Positions 35,357 to 43,184 of a stretch of DNA of 64,000 nt are shown here, piece by piece. The notes under the pieces were generated by a model that was not told the DNA's origin, searched no databases, and worked only from the letters and a program-made list of their open reading frames with translations. Position numbers and translations under genes: made by a program. This stretch comes from Bordetella genomosp. 1. Lineage in GTDB: Bacteria > Pseudomonadota > Gammaproteobacteria > Burkholderiales > Burkholderiaceae_B. The stretch lies in contig NZ_NEVL01000003.1 of assembly GCF_002261335.1 (NCBI RefSeq), positions 744,001 through 808,000 on the forward strand, read 5' to 3'. Position 1 is the first letter of the stretch, and each line of letters starts with the position of its first letter.

Positions 35357-35811
35357 CCACCCGCACCGATCACATGGGCAGCCTGGAGTCGAGCCCGGAT
35401 CCGCATCACCGCACGCCGCACGGCGCCAGCGGCCACGGCGGCGGGCACGGCCACGACGACCACGACGACGACGGCGGCGCCAGCCACGGCAGCTTCCGGA
35501 GCTACATGACCGGCTTCGTGCTGGCGGTGATCCTCACGGCGATTCCGTTCTGGCTCGTGATGGGCCAGGTGCTGCAGAGCTCGCGCACCACGGCGCTCAT
35601 CATCCTGGCGCTGGCGGCGGTGCAGATCGTGGTGCACCTCGTGTATTTCCTGCACATGGACACGAAGTCGGAGAGCGGTTGGAGTATGCTGGCGCTGATT
35701 TTCACGCTGGTGATGGTCGTGATCACCCTGTCCGGGTCGATCTGGATCATGTATCACCTCAACAGCAACATGATGCCGATGACGCCGCACGATATGCGCA
35801 ACATGCCATAG
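35353..35811 (+). CDS. cyoD: Cytochrome bo3 ubiquinol oxidase subunit IV
   Basis: A 152-residue small subunit with three membrane helices; Escherichia coli CyoD is about 109 residues. The extra length is an N-terminal tail (about residues 10-48) very rich in His, Asp and Gly, including HGGGHGHDDHDDDGG, which could bind metal. The core SYMTGFVLAVILTAIPFWLV and VHLVYFLHMD is typical. No cyoE (heme O synthase) follows; SURF1 comes 39 bases later. Confidence 0.93.
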   Translation: MTTRTDHMGSLESSPDPHHRTPHGASGHGGGHGHDDHDDDGGASHGSFRSYMTGFVLAVILTAIPFWLVMGQVLQSSRTTALIILALAAVQIVVHLVYFLHMDTKSESGWSMLALIFTLVMVVITLSGSIWIMYHLNSNMMPMTPHDMRNMP

Positions 35812-35850
35812 CGCACGGGGTCCGGCCGCGACAACCCGAGCAGCAATACC

Positions 35851-36648
35851 TTGACCCGACCGGACTCCAGCCTGCAACGCCCCGCCGACGACACGCCGCG
35901 CCGCCCGCGCGGCAATCTCACCCTCGTGATCCTGGCGGCCATCGCCCTCTTCCTGTTCGCCGTGCTGTGCACGCTCGGCACCTGGCAGATCCATCGCCTC
36001 GCCTGGAAAAAGAATCTGATCGCCCAGGTCGAGGGCCGCGTGCATGCGCCGGCCGTGCCGGCACCGGGCCGCGCCGACTGGGCCGCGCTCACCAACGACA
36101 ACGCCGAATACCGCCACGTGCAGGCCGAGGGCGTGCTGCGCCACGACCAGCAGACGCTGGTGCAGGCGGCCACCGAGCTGGGTTCCGGCTATTGGGTGCT
36201 GACGCCGCTGCAACAGGCGGACGGCAGCCTGGTGATGGTGAACCGCGGCTTCGTGCTGCCGGCCTGGCGCAAGCGCGCCGAGGCCGAGCCGGCCGGCACC
36301 GCGCCGGTCAAGGTGGACGGGCTGCTGCGCATGGGCGAAGGCCCGGGCGGGTTCCTGCGCGAGAACGACGCGCAGGCCGACCGCTGGTATTCGCGCGACC
36401 TGCCCGCGATCGCCGCGCGCCGCGGCCTCGATCCGCAACAGGTGGCGCCCTACTTCATCGACGCCGGCGCCACCGCCGCGCGCGACCCGGCCACCGCCCC
36501 CGTGGGCGGCCTGACCGTGCTCAGTTTCGCGAACAACCACCTGGGCTACGCGCTCACCTGGTTTGCGCTGGCCATCATGGTGCTGGTGGGCGCGGGCATC
36601 GTGGCGCGCGAAGAGCTGCGCACGCGCAAGCGCCAGGGAGGCCGCTGA
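35851..36648 (+). CDS. SURF1 family oxidase assembly protein
   Basis: A 265-residue assembly factor with one transmembrane helix near each end (about 24-46 and 238-257) enclosing a periplasmic domain. The family signature GTWQIHRLAWKKNLI follows TM1, and NNHLGYALTWFALA forms the C-terminal helix. SURF1 proteins help insert heme a or o in oxidases, which fits its place behind cyoABCD. The start is a TTG at 35851 with a weak ribosome site; no ATG or GTG fits better. Confidence 0.9.
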   Translation: MTRPDSSLQRPADDTPRRPRGNLTLVILAAIALFLFAVLCTLGTWQIHRLAWKKNLIAQVEGRVHAPAVPAPGRADWAALTNDNAEYRHVQAEGVLRHDQQTLVQAATELGSGYWVLTPLQQADGSLVMVNRGFVLPAWRKRAEAEPAGTAPVKVDGLLRMGEGPGGFLRENDAQADRWYSRDLPAIAARRGLDPQQVAPYFIDAGATAARDPATAPVGGLTVLSFANNHLGYALTWFALAIMVLVGAGIVAREELRTRKRQGGR

Positions 36649-36673
36649 GCCGTACGCGGCAGACGCACGCACG

Positions 36674-36697
36674 AAAGCCGGCGCGAGCCGGCTTTTT
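36674..36697 (+). terminator. Intrinsic terminator of the cyo-SURF1 operon
   Basis: AAAGCCGGC and GCCGGCTTT form a 9-bp stem with a GCGA loop, followed by two more T residues. It lies 26 bases after the SURF1 stop. Confidence 0.88.
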
Positions 36698-36703
36698 CAC
36701 AGG

Positions 36704-36726
36704 CAAAGGCCGGCATGCGCCGGCCT
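36704..36726 (-). terminator. Terminator of the EAL gene
   Basis: AGGCCGGC and GCCGGCCT form an 8-bp stem with an ATGC loop. Read leftwards it is followed by TTTG. It stands back to back with the cyo terminator. Confidence 0.6.
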
Positions 36727-36749
36727 CCGGGGATTGCGTGGGCGCGCGA

Positions 36750-37610
36750 TCAGAGCTGGGCGGCGGCGCGGCGCTCGACCTGCGGCAGCCACATGGCGAA
36801 GGCCTCGAGCGACATGGGCTGGTCGAAGAAATAGCCCTGCCCGTCCTGGATGCCGAGCTCGCGCAGCCGCACTACCTGCAGCACGTTTTCGATGCCCTCG
36901 GCCACCACCCGCACGCCCCGGCGCTGGCTGGCATAGCGAGCCACGTCGAAGATCGCGCGGTTTTCGGCCGGCGTGCCGAGCGCGGCGATCAGGGATTGGT
37001 CGAGCTTGAGGAAGTCGGGCCGCACGCGGGCCAGGCTGTCGATGTCGTTGAAGCCGGTGCCGAAGTCGTCGACGCCGATGCGGATGCGGCCGCGCCGCAG
37101 GCTCGCCAGGCGGCGCAGCGCGGCCTGGGTGTCGGGCAGGGCCTCGTCTTCGGTGAGCTCGATCCAGATCTCGGCATGCGCCGGCAGGATGCCATCGAGC
37201 TCTTCGAGATGGGCGGGAAAGGCCGGCGCCAGCAGGTAGCCGGCGGGCACGTTGAACGACATGTGGAATTCGGCCGGGAGGCCGACGCGCGCCACCGCGG
37301 TGGCGGCCTGCACGAACACCTGGCGGCTGAGCGCGGGCAGCGCGCCGGCGTGGCGGGCAATCGGGATGAAGCGTTCGGGCGGGATGTCGGTGCCGTCGGG
37401 CAAGCGCCAGCGCATCAGCACCTCGGCGCCGACGCAGCGCCCGGAGTCGAGCGCCAGCATGGGCTGCAGCACCGGACGGAACTGGCGCAGCAGCGCCGCA
37501 TCCCGCCTGCCGGCCTCGAGGAGGCGGCGCAGCGCGGCCGTGTCGGGCAGCAAGCCATTGCCGTCGTGGGGATGCTTCAAACCGTTCTCCTCGTACGGGT
37601 CGTTTGGCAT
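36750..37610 (-). CDS. EAL domain cyclic-di-GMP phosphodiesterase
   Basis: A 286-residue protein that is almost only an EAL domain. Active-site motifs are intact: AEVLMRW (ExLxR), MSFNVPAGYL (Asn), ELTEDEA, GVDDFGTGFNDI (metal loop), FLKLDQSLI (Lys), AEGIEN, and DGQGYFFDQP (Gln). No sensor domain, signal peptide or membrane span is present; the first 40 residues are variable. It should degrade c-di-GMP in the cytoplasm. The ATG at 37610 is preferred; the upstream open frame is not conserved. It is a single-gene unit. Confidence 0.92.
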   Translation of the reverse strand: MPNDPYEENGLKHPHDGNGLLPDTAALRRLLEAGRRDAALLRQFRPVLQPMLALDSGRCVGAEVLMRWRLPDGTDIPPERFIPIARHAGALPALSRQVFVQAATAVARVGLPAEFHMSFNVPAGYLLAPAFPAHLEELDGILPAHAEIWIELTEDEALPDTQAALRRLASLRRGRIRIGVDDFGTGFNDIDSLARVRPDFLKLDQSLIAALGTPAENRAIFDVARYASQRRGVRVVAEGIENVLQVVRLRELGIQDGQGYFFDQPMSLEAFAMWLPQVERRAAAQL

Positions 37611-37729
37611 GCCGCGCGGCCTGGCCGCGCGTGCCGGTCCGTGTTCGGATGGCGCAATGGTGAGATGGTGCCACAGCCGGGCACAAAAGTGCGGGGCTTG
37701 CGCGGCGGCGCAGGCCTCTTTGACGGACT

Positions 37730-39208
37730 TTATTGAAACGCGGTCTCGGTGAAGGTGCGCAGTTTGCGCGAATGCAGGCGCTCGGGGGCCATTTCGCGCA
37801 ACAACTCCAGCGCCCGGATGCCGATCTCCAGGTGCTGGTTGACCTGGCGGCGGTAGAAGGCGCTGGCCATGCCCGGCAGCTTGAGCTCGCCGTGCAGCGG
37901 CTTGTCGGAGACGCACAGCAGCGTGCCGTAGGGCACGCGGAAACGGAAGCCGTTGGCCGCGATGGTGGCCGACTCCATGTCGAGGGCGATGGCACGCGAC
38001 TGGGCGAAGCGCTGCACCAGCTCGCCCTGGTCGCGCAGCTCCCAGTTGCGGTTGTCGATGGTGGCGACCGTGCCGGTGCGCATGATGCGCTTGAGGTCCC
38101 AGCCCGACAGGCCCGCCACCTCCTGCACCGCCTGTTCCAGCGCGACCTGCACTTCGGCCAGCGGCGGCACCGGCACCCAGGTGGGCAGGTCGGCGTCGAG
38201 CACGTGGTCGTCGCGCACGTAGCCGTGTGCCAGCACGTAGTCGCCCAGGCGCTGCGAATCGCGCAGCCCGGCGCAGTGGCCCAGCATCAGCCAGGCGTGC
38301 GGGCGCAGCACCGCGATGTGGTCGGTGATGGTCTTGGCGTTGGACGGGCCCACGCCGATGTTGACCAGCGTGATGCCGGAATGATTGGGCCGCACCAGGT
38401 GATAGGCCGGCATCTGCGGCAGGCGCACCGCGCCGGTGTCCGGCGCCGCGGTTTCGCCGCGCCGGGTGATGCGGTTGCCGGGCTCGACCAGCGCGTCGTA
38501 GTCGCCGCCGCCCTCGGCCATCAGCGCGCGGGCGCGCAGGCAGAACTCGTCGACGTAGAACTGGTAGTTGGTGAACAGCACGAAATTCTGGAAGTGCGAT
38601 GGCGCCGTGGCGCTGTAGTGCTGCAGGCGGTGCAGGGAGTAGTCGACGCGCGGCGCCGTGAACGGCGCGAGCGGGCTGGGCTCGCCCGGCCGGCCCTTCC
38701 AGGAGCCGTTGACGATGGCGTCGTCGGTGACGGCGAGGTCGGGCACGTCGAACAGGTCGCGCAGCGGCCGCTTCAGGCTTTCGAGGTGTTCGCCCTCGAC
38801 GTAGGCGCCGTCGGGGAAGGCGAAGTGCAGCGGAATGGGCGAATCCGACTCGCCGATCTCGATCGGCACGCGGTGGTTCTGCAGCAGCTGGCTCAGCTGC
38901 TCGATGAGATAGTCGCGGAACAGCGCGGGCTGGGTGATCGTGGTCTGGTAGTGGCCGGGCTCGGCCACATGGCCATACGACAGGCGGGTGTCGATCGGAT
39001 CGTAGGTGTCGACCGCCACGCGCACGGCGGGATAGAAGGCGCGCACGCGGGCGCGCAGGTCGCGGCCCTGCAGGACTTCCTGGAAGGCGCTGCGCAGGAA
39101 TCCGGTGTTGCGGGCGTAGATCTCGAGCAGGCGCTCCACCGCTTGGGTAGCGTCGTCGAACGGCTCGAAAGGAATCGGGTCGGGGCTGTACAGGTTGGCT
39201 GCGGTCAT
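37730..39208 (-). CDS. amn: AMP nucleosidase
   Basis: A 492-residue enzyme that splits AMP into adenine and ribose 5-phosphate. The N-terminal AMP nucleosidase-specific domain covers about residues 1-180; the phosphorylase-like catalytic domain has VNIGVGPSNAKTITDHIAVLRP, LGHCAGLRDSQRLGDYVLAHGYVR and the substrate region IALDMESATIAANGFRFRVP. Length matches Escherichia coli Amn (484). The ATG at 39208 gives the family start. It may tune adenylate pools under stress. The upstream gap contains two inverted repeats. Confidence 0.95.
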   Translation of the reverse strand: MTAANLYSPDPIPFEPFDDATQAVERLLEIYARNTGFLRSAFQEVLQGRDLRARVRAFYPAVRVAVDTYDPIDTRLSYGHVAEPGHYQTTITQPALFRDYLIEQLSQLLQNHRVPIEIGESDSPIPLHFAFPDGAYVEGEHLESLKRPLRDLFDVPDLAVTDDAIVNGSWKGRPGEPSPLAPFTAPRVDYSLHRLQHYSATAPSHFQNFVLFTNYQFYVDEFCLRARALMAEGGGDYDALVEPGNRITRRGETAAPDTGAVRLPQMPAYHLVRPNHSGITLVNIGVGPSNAKTITDHIAVLRPHAWLMLGHCAGLRDSQRLGDYVLAHGYVRDDHVLDADLPTWVPVPPLAEVQVALEQAVQEVAGLSGWDLKRIMRTGTVATIDNRNWELRDQGELVQRFAQSRAIALDMESATIAANGFRFRVPYGTLLCVSDKPLHGELKLPGMASAFYRRQVNQHLEIGIRALELLREMAPERLHSRKLRTFTETAFQ

Positions 39209-39282
39209 GGTCCGGTCCGTGGCCGGCGCCGACGCGGCGCCGGTGCAGGGATTATGCCGCAAGCGTCATGACACGGACGGGC

Positions 39283-39304
39283 ATGTTCGTACATTCGCGA
39301 ACAT
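39283..39304. promoter_or_regulatory. Inverted repeat ATGTTCG-N8-CGAACAT
   Basis: Seven-base arms separated by eight bases lie 75 bases upstream of the amn ATG, in the gap between amn and the divergent hydrolase gene. The cognate regulator is unknown. Confidence 0.5.
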
Positions 39305-39326
39305 CGATGATGCATCCCGTTTCAAA

Positions 39327-39351
39327 TGTAATGAAATACTATTCCATTACA
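39327..39351. promoter_or_regulatory. 25-bp near-perfect palindrome
   Basis: The sequence starts TGTAATG and ends CATTACA, with only one mismatched pair besides the centre base. It is very AT-rich in a GC-rich setting and lies 94 bases before the NlpC/P60 ATG, so it is probably an operator. Confidence 0.6.
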
Positions 39352-39444
39352 ATGGTGCGGCGCATCGATGACAGAATGCGCAATGCCGCCGGCTTGCACG
39401 TTGCCAAAGCCATCCGCCCACACTCCGATTTTTGAAGTGTCGCA

Positions 39445-40044
39445 ATGACTCCACCCACGCGAGAAGTCCGCCGACAATCGTCTGTATTGTCTGCCTTTAT
39501 CAGCGCCCCGCTTCTGGCGCTCTGCCTGACCACCTTCAGCGGCGCGGCCCATGCCTCGCTGCACCCCGCCGCCCGCGCCAGCCTCAGTGGCCTGGCGCTG
39601 GCCAACGAAACCACCGTTCCCACGCTGCGCGACCGCGTCGTGCAGGCCGGCCTGGAAGCCATCGGCACGCCCTATTCCTGGGGTGGCGACGATCCCGACG
39701 GTTTCGACTGCAGCGGCCTGACCCTGTTCGTCTATCGCGAGATCGCCGGACTGGAACTCCCCCGCACGTCGCGTGCCCAGCGCACCGCCGGCAAGAACGT
39801 CGCCCGCGCGCGGCTCAAGCCGGGCGACCTGGTGTTCTTCGCCACCCGCGGCCGCGGCGTGACCTCGCACGTGGGCATCTACATCGGCCAGGGGCAGTTC
39901 GTGCACGCCCCCTCGCGCGGCTCGCAGGTGCGGGTCGACCGGCTCGACAACACGTATTGGTCCAAGCGCTATCTCGGCGCGCGCGCCTATCTCGACGAAC
40001 GCGCCCCCGACGCCCCGCTGCTGGCGGCCGCCAGCACGCGCTGA
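39445..40044 (+). CDS. NlpC/P60 family peptidoglycan endopeptidase
   Basis: A 199-residue exported cysteine peptidase. A long signal peptide ends near SGAAHA. The NlpC/P60 catalytic residues are Cys in DGFDCSGLT, His in SHVGIYIG and His in QFVHAPS. It should cleave D-Glu-meso-DAP bonds in cell-wall peptides, like Spr/MepS. No LysM or SH3 domain is present. The start MTPPTREVRR is the only one giving a signal peptide. It has its own terminator and a palindrome upstream. Confidence 0.93.
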   Translation: MTPPTREVRRQSSVLSAFISAPLLALCLTTFSGAAHASLHPAARASLSGLALANETTVPTLRDRVVQAGLEAIGTPYSWGGDDPDGFDCSGLTLFVYREIAGLELPRTSRAQRTAGKNVARARLKPGDLVFFATRGRGVTSHVGIYIGQGQFVHAPSRGSQVRVDRLDNTYWSKRYLGARAYLDERAPDAPLLAAASTR

Positions 40045-40063
40045 ACCAGACGGCACGGCCAGA

Positions 40064-40092
40064 AAAATGGGCGCCCGCGAGGCGCCCATTTT
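40064..40092. terminator. Bidirectional terminator between NlpC/P60 and esterase genes
   Basis: A perfect 12-bp stem AAAATGGGCGCC / GGCGCCCATTTT has a 5-base loop, with A and T runs at the stem ends so that it works from both sides. Confidence 0.88.
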
Positions 40093-40135
40093 GCGTGCGG
40101 CGGGCCGGGGCCCGCCGGTCAGGTCGGTAAAAATT

Positions 40136-40168
40136 GCCGCCGCACTGGCCGCCGCACTAGCCGCCGCA
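40136..40168. repeat. Short 12-bp tandem repeat after the esterase gene
   Basis: The unit GCCGCCGCACT[G/A] occurs 2.75 times just downstream of the esterase stop. Confidence 0.6.
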
Positions 40169-40171
40169 GCG

Positions 40172-40876
40172 TCAATGCACGCTGGTGCCGGCCGGGGGGG
40201 ATTGGTCCAGGCCCAGGGCGGCCTCCCAGCTGCGCAAGGGCACGCAGGTCTGGAGCCGCAGGATGGCCTGGTCGATCAGCGCCGGATGCAGCTCGTGGCC
40301 GACATTGCTCGCGATGTCGATGGTGGCGTCGCCGTGCAGCTCGTCGAGCCGCGCCTGGGCGGCCTGCGCCAGTTGCACCGGCATCACCGGATCGGCCGCG
40401 CCGTGCAGCAGATGGATGGTGGTGTAGGTGGGCGGCACCTTGGGCAGCTCGGCGTAGCGGCCCGAGAAGGCCAGGACGCGCCCGGCCAGCGCCTCGTTGG
40501 CCTGCACCGCCTCGAGCGCCATGATGGCGCCCTGCGAAAAGCCGGCCAGCGCGGTGGCGGGCGGCAGCAGGTTGAAGCGCTGCTGCGCCGCCTGCACATA
40601 GCGCACCAGGGCCGGCAGCGCCCGGGCCACGCGCTCGGGGCGATTTTCGTCGCTCACCCCGCGCACCGAGAACCACTGGCGCCCGGGGCCGCCCCCGTCG
40701 AAGGGCTCGAAGCCCTCGGGAATCAGCACGGCCGCGGCCGGAAAGGCGCGGCGCAATGCCTGCGCCAGCCCCTCGAGGCCCTCGGGCGTGCCCCCCACGC
40801 CGTGCAGCAGCACGAACAGCTGCCTGACCTCGCCTTCGGGCGTGGGCAGGAATTCGATGACACGGGCAGGAGACAT
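40172..40876 (-). CDS. Alpha/beta hydrolase, phospholipase/carboxylesterase (YpfH-like)
   Basis: A 234-residue cytoplasmic serine hydrolase. The oxyanion region is LLHGVGGTPEGL, the nucleophile Ser is in GFSQGA, the Asp in HGAADPVMPV and the His in VGHELHP. This is the abhydrolase_2 family, which includes YpfH and acyl-protein thioesterases. The ATG at 40876 follows an AGGAG site. Natural substrates are short-chain esters or acyl-proteins; the true substrate is unknown. It is divergent from imuA across 180 bases. Confidence 0.88.
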   Translation of the reverse strand: MSPARVIEFLPTPEGEVRQLFVLLHGVGGTPEGLEGLAQALRRAFPAAAVLIPEGFEPFDGGGPGRQWFSVRGVSDENRPERVARALPALVRYVQAAQQRFNLLPPATALAGFSQGAIMALEAVQANEALAGRVLAFSGRYAELPKVPPTYTTIHLLHGAADPVMPVQLAQAAQARLDELHGDATIDIASNVGHELHPALIDQAILRLQTCVPLRSWEAALGLDQSPPAGTSVH

Positions 40877-40995
40877 GGTGCGCAAATCCGGTGAAGGCGG
40901 CCGGCGGACGGCCAAGAAGTCATTCTATACGTGTGCGGGCAGTGTTCCGGGATTCAAGCCCCCGCCGCATCGCCTCGGACCACATCTTGGTTTTA

Positions 40996-41011
40996 CTGTA
41001 TATTTGTACAG
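40996..41011. promoter_or_regulatory. LexA (SOS) box upstream of imuA
   Basis: CTGTATATTTGTACAG is a full CTG-N10-CAG match to the proteobacterial LexA box in an AT-rich core, 46 bases before the imuA ATG. It should repress imuA-imuB-dnaE2 until DNA damage. Confidence 0.93.
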
Positions 41012-41056
41012 TCATTGTCTCACCCAGGATCGCTGCCCGCGAGCCCCCCGCCGGCC

Positions 41057-41788
41057 ATGCCCGCGCCCGAACTCATCCACCCCGCCTTGTGGCGCGCCAC
41101 CCAGCTGGCGCGCGGCAGCGCCCGTGCCGTCCCGACCGGCCACGCGGCGCTGTCGGCGCTGCTGCCCGACGAAGGCTGGCCCCAGGGCAGCCTGACCGAG
41201 CTGCTGACGCCGCATCCGGGTTGCGGCGAGCTCAGCCTGCTGCGACCGGCCCTCGCCGCGCTCGACAGCGGCCGCGACATCGTGCTGCTGCAGCCGCCGT
41301 GCGCGCCGCACATCGCGGCCTGGATGCGCTGGGGGCTGGACCCGCGCCGGCTCCTCTGGCTCACGCCGGCCAATGCGCGCGATGCGCTGTGGGCGGCCGA
41401 CCAGGTCCTCAAGCACGGCAGTTGCGCCGCGCTGCTGTGCTGGCTGCCGCAGGCCCGGCCCGAGGCCCTGCGCCGCCTGCACCTCGCCTCCCAGGGCAGC
41501 GAGACCCTGTTCTTCGCGCTGCGGCCGGCCACGGCCGCCCAGCACGCCTCGCCCGCGCCGCTGCGCCTGACCCTGGCGCCCGCCCCCGGCGGCTTCAACG
41601 TGCAGATCCTCAAGCGTCGCGGGCCGGTCTGCGACACCACGCTCTACCTGCCTTTCGAGGAAAGCGCCCAACGCCTGCTGCCCGCGCTGCCGGCCGAACC
41701 GCTCCTTCCCGCCCTGCCCCATGCGCCTCTGGATCGCCGTCTTCCTGCCGAATCTGCCGCTGGACGCCGCTCGACCGCACTGGTCTGA
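41057..41788 (+). CDS. imuA: Translesion synthesis accessory protein ImuA
   Basis: A 243-residue SulA/RecA-like protein of the mutasome. The N-terminus (ELIHPALWRATQLARG) and GWPQGSLTELLTPHPGCGELSLL match ImuA; the Walker A region is degenerate, so ATP binding is doubtful. A RecA-like core continues to LLCWLPQARPEALRRLHLA. The start is the ATG at 41057, 46 bases after the LexA box. Its 3' end overlaps imuB by 68 bases, an unusually long overlap that would couple the two. It is thought to bridge RecA and ImuB. Confidence 0.88.
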   Translation: MPAPELIHPALWRATQLARGSARAVPTGHAALSALLPDEGWPQGSLTELLTPHPGCGELSLLRPALAALDSGRDIVLLQPPCAPHIAAWMRWGLDPRRLLWLTPANARDALWAADQVLKHGSCAALLCWLPQARPEALRRLHLASQGSETLFFALRPATAAQHASPAPLRLTLAPAPGGFNVQILKRRGPVCDTTLYLPFEESAQRLLPALPAEPLLPALPHAPLDRRLPAESAAGRRSTALV

Positions 41789-43184
41789 GCAGCCCGCGCT
41801 GATCTGCGGCGTGCTCGAGCAGGAGCGCGTGATCGCGCTCACGCCGGCCGCGCGTGCGGCGGGCCTGCGCCTGGGGCTGCGGCGCGCCGGCGCGCTGGCG
41901 CTGTGTCCCGAGGCCACCCTGCTCGAACGCGACCCGGCCGCCGAGGCCCGCACGCTGCAGGCCGCCGCGCTCTCGCTGCTGCAGTACACGCCGCAGCTGG
42001 CCGTGCCCGACGGCGACAGCCTGCTGCTCGACGTCGGCGCCAGCCTGATGGTGTTCGGCGGCCCGCGCGCGCTGCATCGCCGCGTGCGCGCGACCCTGGC
42101 CGCGCTCGACCTGCGCGGTGGCATCGCGATGGCGCCCACCGCGCGCGGTGCCTCGCTGCTGGCGCGCGGCCCGGCGCGGCGCCGCGTGCTGCAGGCCGAC
42201 ACGCTGGCACGCCGGCTCGACGCGCTGCCGCTCACGCTGCTGCCCGAGGCCCAGGCCCGGCTGGCCTGGCTGCAGGGCCTGGGCTGCCAGCGGCTGGCCG
42301 ACCTGCGGCGCCTGCCGCGCGCCGGCCTGCAGCGCCGCAGCGACCCGGCGCTGCTGCATGCGCTCGATGCCGCCTACGGCGCGGCGGCCGAGGTGCATGC
42401 CTGGCTCAGTCCGCCCGCCCGTTTCGAGGCCCGCACCGAGCTGATGGATTACGTCGAGCATGCCGACGCGCTGCTGCACGTGAGCGGCCGCCTGACCGAA
42501 CAGCTCAGCGGCTGGCTCGGCGCGCAGCGGCTCGCGGTGCGCGCCATCACGCTCACGCTCGAACACGAACGCGGACGCCATGCGTGCCCGCCCTCGCAAC
42601 TGCATCTGGCCATGGCCGAGCCGGTGTGGCAGAGCGCCCACCTGCGCGGCCTGCTGCGCGAGCGGCTGGCGCGCTTCGAACTGGCCGCGCCCGTGATCGC
42701 CGTCACGCTGTCGGCCCCGGTCACGGTGGACATGCCGGCGGCCAGCACCACGCTGTTTCCCGAGCCCGGCGGCAGCGCGGCCGACCACGCCCGCCTGCTC
42801 GACCTGCTGAGCGCCCGGCTCGGTCCGGCGCAGGTGAGGCGCCCCGCGCCGCTGGCCGATCATCGCCCGGAGGCGGCCAACCAGTGGCTGCCGGTCGCGG
42901 CCGACCTGCCGCGCCCGCCCGAACTGCCGCCCGCGCTGGAGCGCCCGTTCTGGCTGATCGAGCCGGCCCAGCCGCTGGCGCTGCGCGCGCACCGGCCCGT
43001 CTACCAGGGCCAGCCGCTGCGGCTGCTGCGCGGCCCCGAGCGCATCGAGAGCGGCTGGTGGGACGCGGTCAACACCCAGCGCGACTACTTCGTCGCCGAG
43101 GATGCAGCGGGCGCGCGCTACTGGCTCTATCGCGAACGCGGCGGCGAGACGGCGCACTGGTTCCTGCACGGCCGCTATGCCTGA
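41721..43184 (+). CDS. imuB: Y-family polymerase-like protein ImuB
   Basis: A 487-residue catalytically dead Y-family homologue. The N-terminal motif reads IAVFLPNLPLDA where active polymerases have the DxD aspartates, and LLLDVGASLMVFGG replaces the SIDE motif, so no catalytic acids remain. The little-finger region and a C-terminal tail of about 100 residues, which in other ImuB proteins binds ImuA and the clamp, are present. It acts as a hub that brings DnaE2 to the beta clamp. It overlaps dnaE2 by eight bases. Confidence 0.93.
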   Translation: MRLWIAVFLPNLPLDAARPHWSEQPALICGVLEQERVIALTPAARAAGLRLGLRRAGALALCPEATLLERDPAAEARTLQAAALSLLQYTPQLAVPDGDSLLLDVGASLMVFGGPRALHRRVRATLAALDLRGGIAMAPTARGASLLARGPARRRVLQADTLARRLDALPLTLLPEAQARLAWLQGLGCQRLADLRRLPRAGLQRRSDPALLHALDAAYGAAAEVHAWLSPPARFEARTELMDYVEHADALLHVSGRLTEQLSGWLGAQRLAVRAITLTLEHERGRHACPPSQLHLAMAEPVWQSAHLRGLLRERLARFELAAPVIAVTLSAPVTVDMPAASTTLFPEPGGSAADHARLLDLLSARLGPAQVRRPAPLADHRPEAANQWLPVAADLPRPPELPPALERPFWLIEPAQPLALRAHRPVYQGQPLRLLRGPERIESGWWDAVNTQRDYFVAEDAAGARYWLYRERGGETAHWFLHGRYA

